Numbered from the stretch's first letter, positions 50,808 through 62,492 are shown. The stretch: DNA of 64,000 nucleotides from JAKFEW01 sp036675505 (GCA_036675505.1 JAKFEW010000046.1:1-64000), one strand, 5' to 3'. The notes: a model not told the origin generated them from the sequence alone. Numbers and translations: made by a program.

Positions 50808-50836
50808 TTGCAAAGTTTCCCTTAAGGGTTTAGGAT
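50808..50836 (+). promoter_or_regulatory. Promoter of the subtilisin-like protease
   Basis: TTGCAA (50808-50813, 5 of 6 if TTGACA is allowed one change at position 4; 4 of 6 strictly), 17-base spacer, TAGGAT (50831-50836). A GGTTAAA element lies just upstream (50787-50793). Confidence 0.5.
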
Positions 50837-50877
50837 GGCTTCACTCTCTCTCCCCCCCACACCAGGAGGATCCCCCC

Positions 50878-52131
50878 TTGAACAAGCTGATGGGTCTGAC
50901 CCTCGCCACCGCCCTGCTCGTCACCGGCTGCGGCGTCGCCAATAACCGCCACCTTCCTGCCGGCACCGCGAAGACCGCGTTCCCCGCGTCCGATTTCTCG
51001 GCCCAGGGCCTATCGAACAAGCAGGTCGTCGTGAAGCTGAAGGGCCGCTCGATGCCCCAGGCCCTCACCCGCCAGGGCCGCAGCGCCCCGCGCGTGACCG
51101 CCAAGATCCAGCCGCTCCAGACGCTGGTCGTCGACGTCGCTCCCGGCCAGGCCGTCCAGGATCTCCTCTCGAGCCTCCGCGCCGACGCCGCCGTCGCCTA
51201 TGCCGACGCCGTGCAGCTCGCCGAGCTCGAGAAGGACATCAACGATCCGAAGGCCGGTCAGCAGTACTCGCTCAAGGTCACGAGCGTCGACAAGGGCTGG
51301 GACGCCCAGATGGGCACCAAGGACGTCGTCGTCGCGATCATCGACTCGGGCGTCGACACGACCCACCCCGACCTCAAGGCGAAGCTCGTGCCGAGCTGGA
51401 ACACGCTCGACAAGAACGACAACCCGAAGGACGACCACGGCCACGGCACCCACTGCGCGGGCATCGCGACGGCGATCGCCGACAACGGCGAAGGCATCGC
51501 GGGCGTGGCCCCCGGCGTCGGCCTGATGTCGGTGAAGGTCCTCGACGCGAAGGGCCGTGGCTCGGACGCCACGATCGCCGAAGGCGTTGTCTGGGCCGCC
51601 GACCACGGCGCGAAGGTCATGTCGATGAGCCTGGGCCTCTACAAGCGCTCGAAGGTCCTCGAGGATGCGCTGCAGTACGCCCTCGACAAGGACGTCGTGC
51701 TCGTCGCCTCGGCCGGCAACAACAACGCCGAGAACGATCACCAGTCGGCGCCCCACCTGCCCTCGACCCACCCCGGCGTGATCGAGGTGGCGGCCACCGA
51801 CGCGAAGGATCAGAAGGCCCGCTTCTCGAACTTCGGCAAGACCGTCTCGGTCGCCGCCCCCGGCGTCGACATCCTGTCGACCCTGCCCACCTACAACGTC
51901 GGCCGCGACCTCAACTACGGCCTGATGAGCGGCACGTCGATGGCCTCGCCCTTCGTGGCTGGCCTCGCGGGCCTGGTGCGCAGCCAGTTCCCCAACCTCA
52001 AGCAGGCGGAAGTGAAAGCCCACATCGAGAAGATGGCCGACGATCTCGGCAACAAGGGCTTCGATCCTTACTTCGGCAACGGCCGCGTGAATGGCCTCAA
52101 GGCCGTCACCTCGGCCCGCGGTCGGCGTTGA
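50878..52131 (+). CDS. Subtilisin-family (S8) serine protease lipoprotein
   Basis: 417 residues from TTG 50878 (AGGAGG eight bases upstream). Lipobox VTGC (Cys18). An I9-type propeptide (about 48-115: KQVVVKLKGRS...LQTLVVDVAPGQAVQDLL) precedes the peptidase. Catalytic triad: Asp156 (AIIDSGVDTTHPDL), His189 (DDHGHGTHCAGI), Ser354 (MSGTSMASPFVAGL); oxyanion Asn in SAGNNN. A lipid-anchored thermitase/fervidolysin-type secreted protease. Followed by a strong terminator at 52167. Confidence 0.93.
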   Translation: MNKLMGLTLATALLVTGCGVANNRHLPAGTAKTAFPASDFSAQGLSNKQVVVKLKGRSMPQALTRQGRSAPRVTAKIQPLQTLVVDVAPGQAVQDLLSSLRADAAVAYADAVQLAELEKDINDPKAGQQYSLKVTSVDKGWDAQMGTKDVVVAIIDSGVDTTHPDLKAKLVPSWNTLDKNDNPKDDHGHGTHCAGIATAIADNGEGIAGVAPGVGLMSVKVLDAKGRGSDATIAEGVVWAADHGAKVMSMSLGLYKRSKVLEDALQYALDKDVVLVASAGNNNAENDHQSAPHLPSTHPGVIEVAATDAKDQKARFSNFGKTVSVAAPGVDILSTLPTYNVGRDLNYGLMSGTSMASPFVAGLAGLVRSQFPNLKQAEVKAHIEKMADDLGNKGFDPYFGNGRVNGLKAVTSARGRR

Positions 52132-52166
52132 TCGCATCCCGGTCGCAAGCCGCGATCAAGCAGTCG

Positions 52167-52198
52167 GACGGCCCTCCCCGCCAGCGGGGAGGGCCGTC
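52167..52198 (+). terminator. Strong hairpin after the subtilisin gene
   Basis: GACGGCCCTCCCCG (52167-52180) pairs with CGGGGAGGGCCGTC (52185-52198), 14 bp, loop CCAG. A weak U-tract lies further on (GCGUUUUC). Confidence 0.75.
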
Positions 52199-52199
52199 A

Positions 52200-52640
52200 C
52201 CTTATGTCAGGTTGCGTTTTCTACTATAATGAGATCGGCAACCGGCACGGACCCATTTCCCCTTATTCGCAGACCATTCGCAGAATTACATAATGCATTC
52301 CCGGCAATCGGTCGGCAGCGCATAGCATTACATAATACATTTAGCCACATTCTTGCCCGCCCGAGCCAGCCGCCCGCACCTGCAGACGAAACCGTCTTGC
52401 GGATCTGCGGGGGCTGCTTCGTCGTATTTGGGCCCGAAAGCCGCATCGCCACGAAACCCAACACAGGTTTCAAGCGATATGCATGTTATGTCGCAGATCG
52501 GCCTGGGACCTCGATCACAACCCCCGCGGCGAAAAAGGGGATCGCTGTCACATAAGGCCATGGGCGCGATCGGGCAATTCAAGCCGCCATGCGCCTCGGA
52601 ACCCTCTCCCGAAAAGTCTCAGATCTAGTGTCGGAGCACA
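52200..52640. other. AT-richer noncoding stretch with repeat and -10 box
   Basis: No convincing gene lies between the subtilisin terminator and the xer promoter. The stretch holds a perfect TATAAT (52225-52230, extended TAC before it) without a good -35, a repeated ATTACATAATRCATT element, and several short stems: GCAGACG with CGTCTTGC, one bulge, at 52382-52400, and CCCC/GGGG within 52530-52545. Possible small RNA or long leader; no known RNA family was recognised. Confidence 0.45.
52285..52341 (+). repeat. Two near-identical 15-base AT-rich repeats
   Basis: ATTACATAATGCATT (52285-52299) and ATTACATAATACATT (52327-52341) differ at one base and are 42 bases apart start to start, about four helical turns, so both would face the same side of the DNA. 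Confidence 0.6.
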
Positions 52641-52641
52641 C

Positions 52642-52670
52642 TTAAGGCCCCTGCCCCCCGGTGTTAGGAT
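52642..52670 (+). promoter_or_regulatory. Candidate promoter of the Xer recombinase
   Basis: TAGGAT (52665-52670) matches the -10 of the subtilisin promoter and is followed by the same GG. At 17-base spacing the -35 is TTAAGG (52642-52647), which is weak. Confidence 0.35.
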
Positions 52671-52750
52671 GGGTCCACGTTCGGTTCCCCCACTTCCAGG
52701 ACGCTTACCCATTGAATAAGGCCTCCACACCTCGGGAAAGGATTTTCCCC

Positions 52751-53677
52751 ATGCCCCGCACGGCTCTGGCTTTGGTCCCAGGCGATTGTGAGCAGGTGAG
52801 ATTGACAAGGATGCAGCACAAAATTCGAGAGTTCCTGGACCACCTGCTGGTGGACCGTGGGCTGGCCGAAAACACCATCTCCGCCTACCACAACGACCTG
52901 ACTCAGTACTTCCACCACCTGGAAGGGATGGGCATCGCGGCCTGGGCGGACACCACCCAGGAAGCCATTCAGGACTTCCTGCGCTCGCTCAAGGACAAGG
53001 GGCTTTCGAGCTCCAGCGCGGCGCGGAAGCTGGCGGCCCTCAAGACGTTCTACCACTACTTACTCCAGACGAACATCATCACCGACAACCCGACGGTGTC
53101 GCTCGAACGGCCGAAGACCGGCCGCTACCTGCCCAAGGTGTTGTCGCAGGCGGAGATCGACCAGTTGCTCAACCAGGCCTCGCTGGCCCCGCGTGAGCGC
53201 GCCATCCTCGAGCTGCTCTATTCGGGCGGCCTGCGGGTCTCGGAGCTCACGAAGGTGAACATCGCCGACGTGAACCTCCATGAGGGTCATCTGCGGATGG
53301 TCGGCAAGGAAGGTAAGGAGCGCATCATCCCGCTCTCCGAAACGGCGATCCAGGCGATCGAGGTCTACCTCAAGCAGGTGCGCCCGACCCAGAAGAGCCG
53401 CCCGCAAGAGCGTGCCCTGTTCCTGAATTACGCAGGCCGGCGCCTCTCGCGCCAGTGCATCTGGAAGATCGTGAAGGAAGCGGCCCGTACGGCCGCCATC
53501 CAGCTCGACATCACGCCGCACACCCTGCGCCATTCGTTCGCCATCCACCTGCTCGAGAAGGGCGTCGACATCCGCTCGGTGCAAGAGCTGCTCGGCCACG
53601 CCGACATCTCGACGACGCAGATCTACGCCCACGTCTCGAAGCGCCGACTCAAGGGCGGGGTCGAACGATCGGCCTGA
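52751..53677 (+). CDS. xerD: Tyrosine recombinase XerC/XerD
   Basis: 308 residues from ATG 52751 (AAGGA eight bases upstream). ATG 52811 (MQHKIREFLDHLL) gives the more usual family length, and a TTG at 52715 is a third choice. The SAM-like core-binding domain (ENTISAYHNDLTQYFHHL) precedes the catalytic domain: Arg in GGLRVSEL, Lys in VGKEGKERIIPL, HTLRH (HxxR), His in LLGHADISTTQIYAH and the nucleophile Tyr. It resolves chromosome dimers at dif. No dif-like site was identified nearby, and no second xer gene is present. Terminated by the hairpin at 53707. Confidence 0.92.
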   Translation: MPRTALALVPGDCEQVRLTRMQHKIREFLDHLLVDRGLAENTISAYHNDLTQYFHHLEGMGIAAWADTTQEAIQDFLRSLKDKGLSSSSAARKLAALKTFYHYLLQTNIITDNPTVSLERPKTGRYLPKVLSQAEIDQLLNQASLAPRERAILELLYSGGLRVSELTKVNIADVNLHEGHLRMVGKEGKERIIPLSETAIQAIEVYLKQVRPTQKSRPQERALFLNYAGRRLSRQCIWKIVKEAARTAAIQLDITPHTLRHSFAIHLLEKGVDIRSVQELLGHADISTTQIYAHVSKRRLKGGVERSA

Positions 53678-53706
53678 TATCAATCAACACCACGTACGAA
53701 TGTCAG

Positions 53707-53732
53707 CGCCGGGGTCCTGCAGGACCCCGGCG
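53707..53732. terminator. Bidirectional hairpin between xer and the unknown gene
   Basis: CGCCGGGGTCC (53707-53717) pairs with GGACCCCGGCG (53722-53732), loop TGCA. It serves two converging genes (xer and the gene ending at 53755). Confidence 0.65.
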
Positions 53733-53754
53733 TCGTCGTTCGAAGGGCAGGTGC

Positions 53755-54258
53755 CTAGTCGGCGGTCAGGCGGTCGACGAGCGCCTGGTAGAAGCCCGAG
53801 AGCGACTCGCCCCGGCCCAGCTGGAAACGTCTACGCACCAGGTGCAGCGGGAAGGCCTCGAGGTCCATGCGCGAGAAGTGCACCGACGCATGGTCGAGGT
53901 CCTGGCGGAACGTCCACGACCCACCCAGGTTCTCGATGATCATCTGGCCGAGGTAGGCGCCCCAGTTCGCGACGATGGCGTCGAGTACTTCATCCTCTTC
54001 GAGCGGCGCGGGCCATTGCTGGTCGATGAGCAAGTCGAGCTCGTCGAGGCTCTCTTCGGAGAAGTCGAGCTCGATCTCGAGGTCCTCGAACAGCGCCATG
54101 ACCTCGAGGATCATCTTGTCGGTGAGCTCGGCCATCTCACGCTCGAAAGCCAGGGTCTGCGCAGCGGCGATGGCCGGCTGGCCGTAGAGGGCGGTGGCTT
54201 CCGTCCGCATGAGGAGATCGGGCAGCTGCTCGACGCGGTTTTTATCAGTCTGGTTCAT
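53755..54258 (-). CDS. Unknown protein, DUF3806-like pattern
   Basis: 167 residues, cytosolic and acidic. The N-terminal half is helical (EMAELTDKMILEVMALFEDLEIELDFSEES). The second half has WGAYLGQMIIENLGGSWTF and ...FPLHLVRRRFQLGRGESLSGFYQAL, a layout seen in DUF3806-type and similar uncharacterised proteins. I would not assign a function. Its start lies 3 bases after the GT9 stop, so it is the last gene of the secA operon. Confidence 0.72.
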   Translation of the reverse strand: MNQTDKNRVEQLPDLLMRTEATALYGQPAIAAAQTLAFEREMAELTDKMILEVMALFEDLEIELDFSEESLDELDLLIDQQWPAPLEEDEVLDAIVANWGAYLGQMIIENLGGSWTFRQDLDHASVHFSRMDLEAFPLHLVRRRFQLGRGESLSGFYQALVDRLTAD

Positions 54259-54260
54259 CT

Positions 54261-55343
54261 TCAGGTCTCACCCATGGGGTGTGCGGGACGGGGCGGCAGG
54301 ATCTTGAGCAACGCGTCTTCGACCCGATCGACGTCGATGTCGTTGAGGCAGTGGCGCTCATCGCACGACGTCGACCGCCGATCCCACAGGCAAGGGCGGC
54401 AGGCCAGGCCATCCATGAAGACGGGCAGGTGCACGGTGCCTGGGGGCAGCAGCTTGGCCGGGTCGGTCGGGCCGAAGATCGCGATGGTTGGCGTCGCGAC
54501 GGCCACGCCGACGTGCATCGGCGCGGAGTCCACGGCGACGACCGCGTCGGCCTGCTCGATCAGCGCGGCGAGCTGCCCAAGGCCCTTGGTCTGGCCGAAG
54601 GCCTCGACGAAGGGAAAATCGCCGGTCTCGCGGATCAGGCGGATGACATCCTCGTCATCCGGGCCGCCCGCCAGTACCACCTGCATGCCGGCCGCGGCCA
54701 GGCGCCGGCCGAGCTCGACCCAACGCGCGGGCTCCCAGCCCTTGATGATCTTCTTCTCGATCGAGAGCTTGCTGACGCCCGGGTGCAAGACCACCACGGG
54801 ACGGTCCGAGCGGCGGCCGTGCGCCTCGTAGAAAGCCTTGGCCCACTCGCGGTCGGCGGGCGGCACGGACATCTGGGGCGGCCGCGGCTCCTTGCCGAGC
54901 CAGCCGACGAGGTCGTGGTACATGTGGGCGGCGTATTGCTGTTTGTTCAGCGGCACCGCGCGCGTCAACAGGCGTGTCCACTGGTGCGACGCGTAGCCGA
55001 CGCGATGCCGGGCGCCCGTCAGCCAGACCAGCAGCGCCATGATCGGGCTGGAACCCGCCGTGATGGCCAGGTCGAAATTCTCGCGGCGCAGGCGCGCCAC
55101 CAGCCTGGCGAAGTCTCGCTTGCGGGGCCTGTGCTTCGCGTCGAAGGTGAACACCTCGTCCACCGCCGGGTTGAAGCGCATGATCCCTTCGCAGCGCGGC
55201 TCGACCAGGGCGGCCAGGCGGGCCTGGGGGTAGGCCTCTCGCAGCGACTGGATCACGGGGAAAAACAAGATTTCGTCGCCGATCCCGCCGAAGTTCACGA
55301 CGAGAATCTTGCGGATGGAGGCATCGACCGGAATTTCGCTCAT
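54261..55343 (-). CDS. Glycosyltransferase family 9 (heptosyltransferase-like)
   Basis: 360 residues. N-terminal ILVVNFGGIGDEILFFPVIQSLREAYP is the GT9 (ADP-heptose:LPS heptosyltransferase) start. The donor site is in HPGVSKLSIEKKIIKGW, and VDSAPMHVGVAVATPTIAIFGPTDP near the C-terminus is the family's most conserved string. It adds a sugar to LPS core or another surface glycan. The C-terminal CxxC-type Cys (ACRPCLWDRRSTSCDERHC) are also typical. Follows the ligase gene by 7 bases. Confidence 0.9.
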   Translation of the reverse strand: MSEIPVDASIRKILVVNFGGIGDEILFFPVIQSLREAYPQARLAALVEPRCEGIMRFNPAVDEVFTFDAKHRPRKRDFARLVARLRRENFDLAITAGSSPIMALLVWLTGARHRVGYASHQWTRLLTRAVPLNKQQYAAHMYHDLVGWLGKEPRPPQMSVPPADREWAKAFYEAHGRRSDRPVVVLHPGVSKLSIEKKIIKGWEPARWVELGRRLAAAGMQVVLAGGPDDEDVIRLIRETGDFPFVEAFGQTKGLGQLAALIEQADAVVAVDSAPMHVGVAVATPTIAIFGPTDPAKLLPPGTVHLPVFMDGLACRPCLWDRRSTSCDERHCLNDIDVDRVEDALLKILPPRPAHPMGET

Positions 55344-55350
55344 AGCGCTA

Positions 55351-56802
55351 CTATTTTACCGCGTTCGCGGGGTTTTCGGCGTTCAGGGCGGGTTCGTTCC
55401 GCGGTGCGACGGCGATCGTCATCGCGAGCAGCAACCAGAACTGGAGCTGTACGGCCGGCCGGTAGAATACGGTGTCGACCATGCCCATCACGAAGGTGCC
55501 GGCGAACGCCGCGAGGATCGCGGCCGCCCACCAGCGCTGCGCGCCCTGGCCACGCTTGAAGGTGTCGAGGTTGCGGGCCGTGAAGGCCACGATCAGCCAA
55601 ACGAAGATCAAGAGGCCCACGACGCCCATCTCGGCCAGCACCTCGAGGAAGATGTTGTAGGCGCCGAGCGCCTCGAAGCCGCTGACCATGTAAAGCCCGT
55701 ACATCTTACGGAAGGCCGTGTTGCCGATGCCGATGCCGATCAGCCAGTTTTCGCGCACCATATCGAACACGCCGATCCAGACGTTCATGCGGAACGAGTT
55801 CGACGAGTGCCCGCGCAGCGTGAAGATCGAGGCGATGCGCTCCTGAAGCTGGGGTGAAGTCGCGATGCGCAGCACGAGCAGCCCGAAGATGCCGACCACG
55901 CCGGCCGCGAGGGCGGCCATGGTCGTCTTTTGCTGCTTGAGGCGCGGCCAGGCCAGCCAGGTCGCCATCAAGCCGAAGACCGCCACGGACGCGGCCAGCC
56001 CCATGTAGGCGCCCCGGCTGTAGGTGAACCACACGCAAATCGGCGAGAACACGGCGGCCGCGACGCCGAGCGCTCGCCAGGGCCCGCGCCAAACAGCCGC
56101 GGCGGTGAGCGCCAACGGAAAGACCGCGAGCAGGTAGCCAGCCAGCAAGTTCGGGTTCATCAGCGAGCCGTAGACGCGCGTGAGCGGATCGAGCGTCTCG
56201 GGGTCCTCCCAGTTGGCCAGCGGCTCGACGCCGATGATCCACTGGTAGACGCCGTACACGCTCTCGACGCTCGCTGCGGCCAGCAGGCAGCCGATCACCG
56301 CCATGAAGGCGAAACGGCTCTGCAGCACCTGGCGGAAGACGAAATAGGCCGACCAGTAGATGACCATCTTCGCGACGCCCTTGATGCTCGGCACCAGGTA
56401 GTACGAGAAGCCCGCGGAAACGATATGCACGGCGATGAAGGCCAGCACGGCGAGGTCGAGGGCCGAAAAGGGCGCGCGGGTGTCGGGCTGGCAGAAGAGG
56501 CGGAAGCAGACGAAGGCCAGCGCGAGCAGCACCAACGCGGCGTTGATGCCGGTGCCCACCCAGGGCGAGAGCAGGAACAGCAGGCCGGTCGCGAAAAGCG
56601 CCATGAGCTCGCCGTGCCTGGCGAATTCGCTGCCCTGGATCCAGCCACGCAAGGAATCATGCAGCTTGTGGCTGAGCCCGAGCGCGCCGCCGATCAGGCG
56701 GCTCTCACCGAGCGCGCGGCCGAGCCGGCCCTCACTCGTTGCCAGGCCGACCTGCGCGAGCAAGCCGTTCGGTGCGGGATCCCGGATTTCACCGGTGCTC
56801 AT
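55351..56802 (-). CDS. O-antigen ligase/polymerase (Wzy/WaaL type)
   Basis: 483 residues with about 11 transmembrane helices. The PF04932 core is TYSRGAYMGLAASVAVFGLM, and the large periplasmic loop has SSNSFRMNVWIGVFDMVRENWLIGIGIGNTAFRKMYGLY. It joins or polymerises glycans at the outer face of the inner membrane. Start is one base after the DUF4330 stop; translation is probably coupled. Confidence 0.9.
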   Translation of the reverse strand: MSTGEIRDPAPNGLLAQVGLATSEGRLGRALGESRLIGGALGLSHKLHDSLRGWIQGSEFARHGELMALFATGLLFLLSPWVGTGINAALVLLALAFVCFRLFCQPDTRAPFSALDLAVLAFIAVHIVSAGFSYYLVPSIKGVAKMVIYWSAYFVFRQVLQSRFAFMAVIGCLLAAASVESVYGVYQWIIGVEPLANWEDPETLDPLTRVYGSLMNPNLLAGYLLAVFPLALTAAAVWRGPWRALGVAAAVFSPICVWFTYSRGAYMGLAASVAVFGLMATWLAWPRLKQQKTTMAALAAGVVGIFGLLVLRIATSPQLQERIASIFTLRGHSSNSFRMNVWIGVFDMVRENWLIGIGIGNTAFRKMYGLYMVSGFEALGAYNIFLEVLAEMGVVGLLIFVWLIVAFTARNLDTFKRGQGAQRWWAAAILAAFAGTFVMGMVDTVFYRPAVQLQFWLLLAMTIAVAPRNEPALNAENPANAVK

Positions 56803-56803
56803 C

Positions 56804-57337
56804 TCAGCGCGTCGCCGCAGCCTGTTTCGGCTCGACCATCCGCACGTCGATCACCGAGCCCTTGAGGCGGTACTTGTAGCCCTCGACCTCGATCGGCACG
56901 CCCAGCTTGAGCTTCTGGCCGCCCCAGACGATGCCGTCCTCGGTCTCCATGCCTTCATCACGCAGCGTGAGGATGACCTCGGAGGCGTACGGCGAAGTGG
57001 GATCTTGCATGAGGCGGATGCCCTTGCCATCGTTGATCGGGATCATCGTCTCCTGGCGCTTGGTCATCGCCGCCACGATATCGACCTTGTCGTAAGGCTG
57101 GTTGCGGATCGTGATGAAGGCCTTGTCGCCCACCTTGAACATCGAAAGGTCCTTGATGGTCGCGCGGATCATGAGATCGATTTCGGCTGGACCGGTGCGC
57201 TGGGCGATGCGGGCGACCGAGCTGTAGCCACTCTTCACGGCGACCACGCCGACCACCCCCGCCACGACGGTGGTGACGATCAGGGCGTCCAGCACGTTGA
57301 AGAGGCCGAAGAGCTTGCCGCGGGAGTCAATAATCAT
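56804..57337 (-). CDS. DUF4330 membrane protein
   Basis: 177 residues from ATG 57337 (MIIDSRGKLFGLFNVLDALIV). One transmembrane helix (about 14-35), then a soluble outside domain (EIDLMIRATIKDLSMFKVGDKAFITI, KGSVIDVRMVEPKQ). DUF4330 proteins are characteristic of Cyanobacteria and their relatives, and the start GKLFGxFNxLD is diagnostic. Function unknown. Its place between rfaE2 and the ligase suggests a role in surface glycan export (inference). Confidence 0.85.
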   Translation of the reverse strand: MIIDSRGKLFGLFNVLDALIVTTVVAGVVGVVAVKSGYSSVARIAQRTGPAEIDLMIRATIKDLSMFKVGDKAFITIRNQPYDKVDIVAAMTKRQETMIPINDGKGIRLMQDPTSPYASEVILTLRDEGMETEDGIVWGGQKLKLGVPIEVEGYKYRLKGSVIDVRMVEPKQAAATR

Positions 57338-57356
57338 CGATTCTGGATTTCCATTT

Positions 57357-57839
57357 CTAAAGCGCTTGGATGCGTTCAACCAGGCCGGTGGTCGAGCGAC
57401 CAGGGACGAAGGTGATGATTTCGATTTTGCCGCCGTAGGCCCTCACGGTGGGCGCCTCAGGCAGGCTGTCGGGTGTGTAGTCGCCGCCCTTGGCGTAAAT
57501 ATTCGGTTTCAAGGAAGCAAGCAAGGCATCGGCCGTGGCTTCGGGAAATAGCGTAACATAATCCACGCATTCCAGGCCCGCCAGCAGCTCGGCGCGCTCA
57601 TCTTCGTCGACCAACGGGCGCGTGGGGCCTTTCAAGCGGCGCACGGAGGCGTCGTCGTTGAGGCCGATCACGAGGCGATCGCCCAGCGCCCGCGCCGCGT
57701 GCAGGTAACGCAGGTGGCCGACGTGGAGGAGGTCAAAGCAGCCGTTGGTGAACACGGTCGTGCCTGGCAGGCCGGCCAGGTGCTCGGCCAGCGCCGCCCG
57801 GCCCCAGACCTTGGATCGCGGATCGCGGACGAACGTCAT
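57357..57839 (-). CDS. rfaE2: D-glycero-beta-D-manno-heptose 1-phosphate adenylyltransferase (RfaE2)
   Basis: 160 residues. Nucleotidyltransferase motif TNGCFDLLHVGHLRYL (HxGH at 39-42), then GLNDDASVRRLKGPTRP, KGGDY and STTGLVERI. It makes ADP-heptose with ATP and stands alone, without the kinase domain of E. coli HldE. Its ATG overlaps the prfB stop (ATGA). ADP-heptose production fits the GT9 gene in the same operon. Confidence 0.93.
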   Translation of the reverse strand: MTFVRDPRSKVWGRAALAEHLAGLPGTTVFTNGCFDLLHVGHLRYLHAARALGDRLVIGLNDDASVRRLKGPTRPLVDEDERAELLAGLECVDYVTLFPEATADALLASLKPNIYAKGGDYTPDSLPEAPTVRAYGGKIEIITFVPGRSTTGLVERIQAL

Positions 57840-58970
57840 AGCTCGTCCACCACGGCGCCCGCCGCCGCCAGCGAGCCCTTGGCGCGCGCGCGCAGGAAAG
57901 CGTCGATGAAGGGGTCGATCGCCCCGTCCATCACGGCCTGCACGTTGCCAGTCTCCTCGGCCGTGCGGTGGTCCTTGACCATCGTGTAAGGCTGGAAGAC
58001 GTACGAGCGGATCTGGTGGCCCCAGGCGGCCTCGGTCTGCGGACCCTTCAGGTCCTGCAGTTTGGCGGCGTGCTCCGCCATCATGCGGTCGTAGAGCTTG
58101 GCCTTGAGGACGCGCATGGCCGTCTCGCGGTTCTGCAGCTGCGAGCGCTCGTTCTGGCAAGAGACCACCGTGTTGGTGGGAAGGTGCGTGATGCGGATGG
58201 CGGTCTCGACCTTGTTCACGTTCTGGCCGCCCGCGCCGCCGGATCGGAAGGTGTCGATGCGCAGGTCCTTGGTGTCGATCTCGACGTCAACGTCCGCCTC
58301 GATCTCGGGCACGACGTCGACGCCGGCGAAGGCCGTCTGCCGCTTGCCGGCCGCATTGAATGGCGAGATGCGCACCAGCCGGTGGGTGCCTTTCTCGGCG
58401 AGGAGCTTGCCGTAGGCATACGGACCGGTCACGATCAAGGTGGCACCTTTGATGCCGGCCTCTTCGTTCTCGGAGTAGTCCGTCAGCTCGGCCTTGTAGC
58501 CGTTCTGCTCGGCCCAGCGCGAGTACATGCGCAGCAGCATCAGGGCCCAGTCGGCGGCGTCCGTGCCGCCCGCGCCTGCGGCCACCGAGATGATCGCCGG
58601 GCTGTTGTCGTACTGCCCGTTGAGGAGCTGGGTGAGCTCCCACTGATCGACCTCGCGCGTGATCGTGGCCAGGGTCTCGGTGAGCTCGGCGGCGAGGGAC
58701 TCGTCCTCCTCCGCGAGCTCGATCATGACTTCCATATCCTCGATCGCCCGCGACCAGCGCCCCACCTGCTCAGACTGCGACTTGAGCGAATTCAGCTCCT
58801 GCATCGTGGCCTGGGCCTTCTTCTGGTCGTTCCAGAGCGAAGGGTCACCGGCCTTGTGTTCGAGCGCTTCGATCCGCTGGGCTAGCCGAGACGGGTCAAA
58901 GATGCCTCCTGGCCGAGGCCACACGCTCCGCGAGCGCCTTCACGTCTTGCTTGGTCTCGTAGGCGAGCAT
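57836..58970 (-). CDS. prfB: Peptide chain release factor 2, with programmed +1 frameshift
   Basis: 377 residues after frameshifting, given as 58970-58899 joined to 58897-57836. The short first frame (MLAYETKQDVKALAERVASARRHL) ends at a TGA. The +1 frame then gives DPSRLAQRIEALEHKAGDPSLWN and the full RF2. SPF anticodon motif (RISPFNAAGKRQTAFAGV) and GGQ motif (SGGAGGQNVNK) are present. RF2 ends translation at UGA and UAA. The start ATG abuts the secA stop (TAG-ATG). Read as a single frame from 58924 the N-terminus would be wrong. Confidence 0.95.
58896..58910 (-). promoter_or_regulatory. RF2 autoregulatory +1 frameshift site
   Basis: Minus-strand AGGAGG (58910-58905), CAT, CTT (58901-58899), TGA (58898-58896), C. 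This is the classic Shine-Dalgarno-like stimulator three bases before the slippery CUU-UGA-C. Low RF2 favours the shift, giving feedback control. Confidence 0.95.
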
Positions 58971-61937
<2,967 letters not shown>

Positions 61938-62003
61938 GCGCGGGAGAAACCTCTCTAGGAGCCGAAAGCCGGGCCTTGGGGCCGGTACGGCATGTATCGT
62001 CTC

Positions 62004-62032
62004 AGTATACCAAGACGCTACGGGGATCGCCA
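62004..62032 (-). promoter_or_regulatory. Candidate secA promoter
   Basis: On the minus strand TATACT (62009-62004) is a good -10. At 17-base spacing the -35 is TGGCGA (62032-62027), poor. Confidence 0.35.
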
Positions 62033-62044
62033 GGATTGGCCGCC

Positions 62045-62073
62045 TTGACGGGCGTAGCGGCGTCGGCTAACAT
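62045..62073 (+). promoter_or_regulatory. rpmE promoter
   Basis: TTGACG (62045-62050), exact 17-base spacer, TAACAT (62068-62073). Predicted start near 62080 leaves a leader of about 79 bases with a small GGGC/GCCC stem. Confidence 0.65.
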
Positions 62074-62158
62074 GCCGGACCTAGGCGGGCGCGATTTTGT
62101 GCCCGACGGCTGCTTGGAAACCAGCCACATCTACGTCTCGATTACGGAGTCAATTGAT

Positions 62159-62446
62159 ATGAAGCCGGGCATTCACCCCAAGTACAACCAGGTCACCGCG
62201 TCTTGCGTCTGCGGCAACGTCTTCACGGTCGGTACGACCAAGAGCGAGAACCTGCGCACGGAAATCTGCGCCGCCTGCCACCCGTTCTTCACGGGCACGC
62301 AGAAGATCGTCGATACCGAGGGCCGCGTCGATCGGTTCATGAAGAAGTTCGAAAGCCAGAACAAGAAGCTGGCCGCCCGCGCCGCCCAGTCGGCTGCGAC
62401 GGTAAAGCCGGCCGCCGCGCCCGCGGAAGCCGAGAGCAAGGGCTAA
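62159..62446 (+). CDS. rpmE: Ribosomal protein L31 (bL31)
   Basis: 95 residues. Zinc-binding (C+) type with Cys16, Cys18, Cys37 and Cys40; CxACHPFFTGTQKIVDTEGRVDRF is the family signature. It links the two ribosomal subunits in the B1b bridge. A 25-residue Ala/Lys/Pro-rich C-terminal extension goes beyond the usual length of about 70. Start has CGGAG nine bases upstream. Own promoter (62045) and terminator (62459). Confidence 0.95.
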   Translation: MKPGIHPKYNQVTASCVCGNVFTVGTTKSENLRTEICAACHPFFTGTQKIVDTEGRVDRFMKKFESQNKKLAARAAQSAATVKPAAAPAEAESKG

Positions 62447-62458
62447 ACGAGCTAGTGA

Positions 62459-62492
62459 GGGCGCAGGACCGAAAGGTCCTGCGCCCTTTTTT
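62459..62492 (+). terminator. rpmE intrinsic terminator
   Basis: GGGCGCAGGACC (62459-62470), loop GAAA, GGTCCTGCGCCC (62475-62486), followed by six Ts: 12-bp stem with U-run. The only textbook terminator in the window. Confidence 0.93.

Noticed and set aside
52207..52473. Minus-strand 88-codon frame in the noncoding stretch
   Set aside because: No ribosome site, no domain, and it crosses the TATAAT and the repeats; overlapping frames on both strands look equally random.
57836..58924. prfB as a single uninterrupted frame starting MWPRPGG
   Set aside because: The true N-terminus lies in the other frame and joins by the CTT-TGA-C frameshift, which restores a normal RF2 start next to the secA stop.
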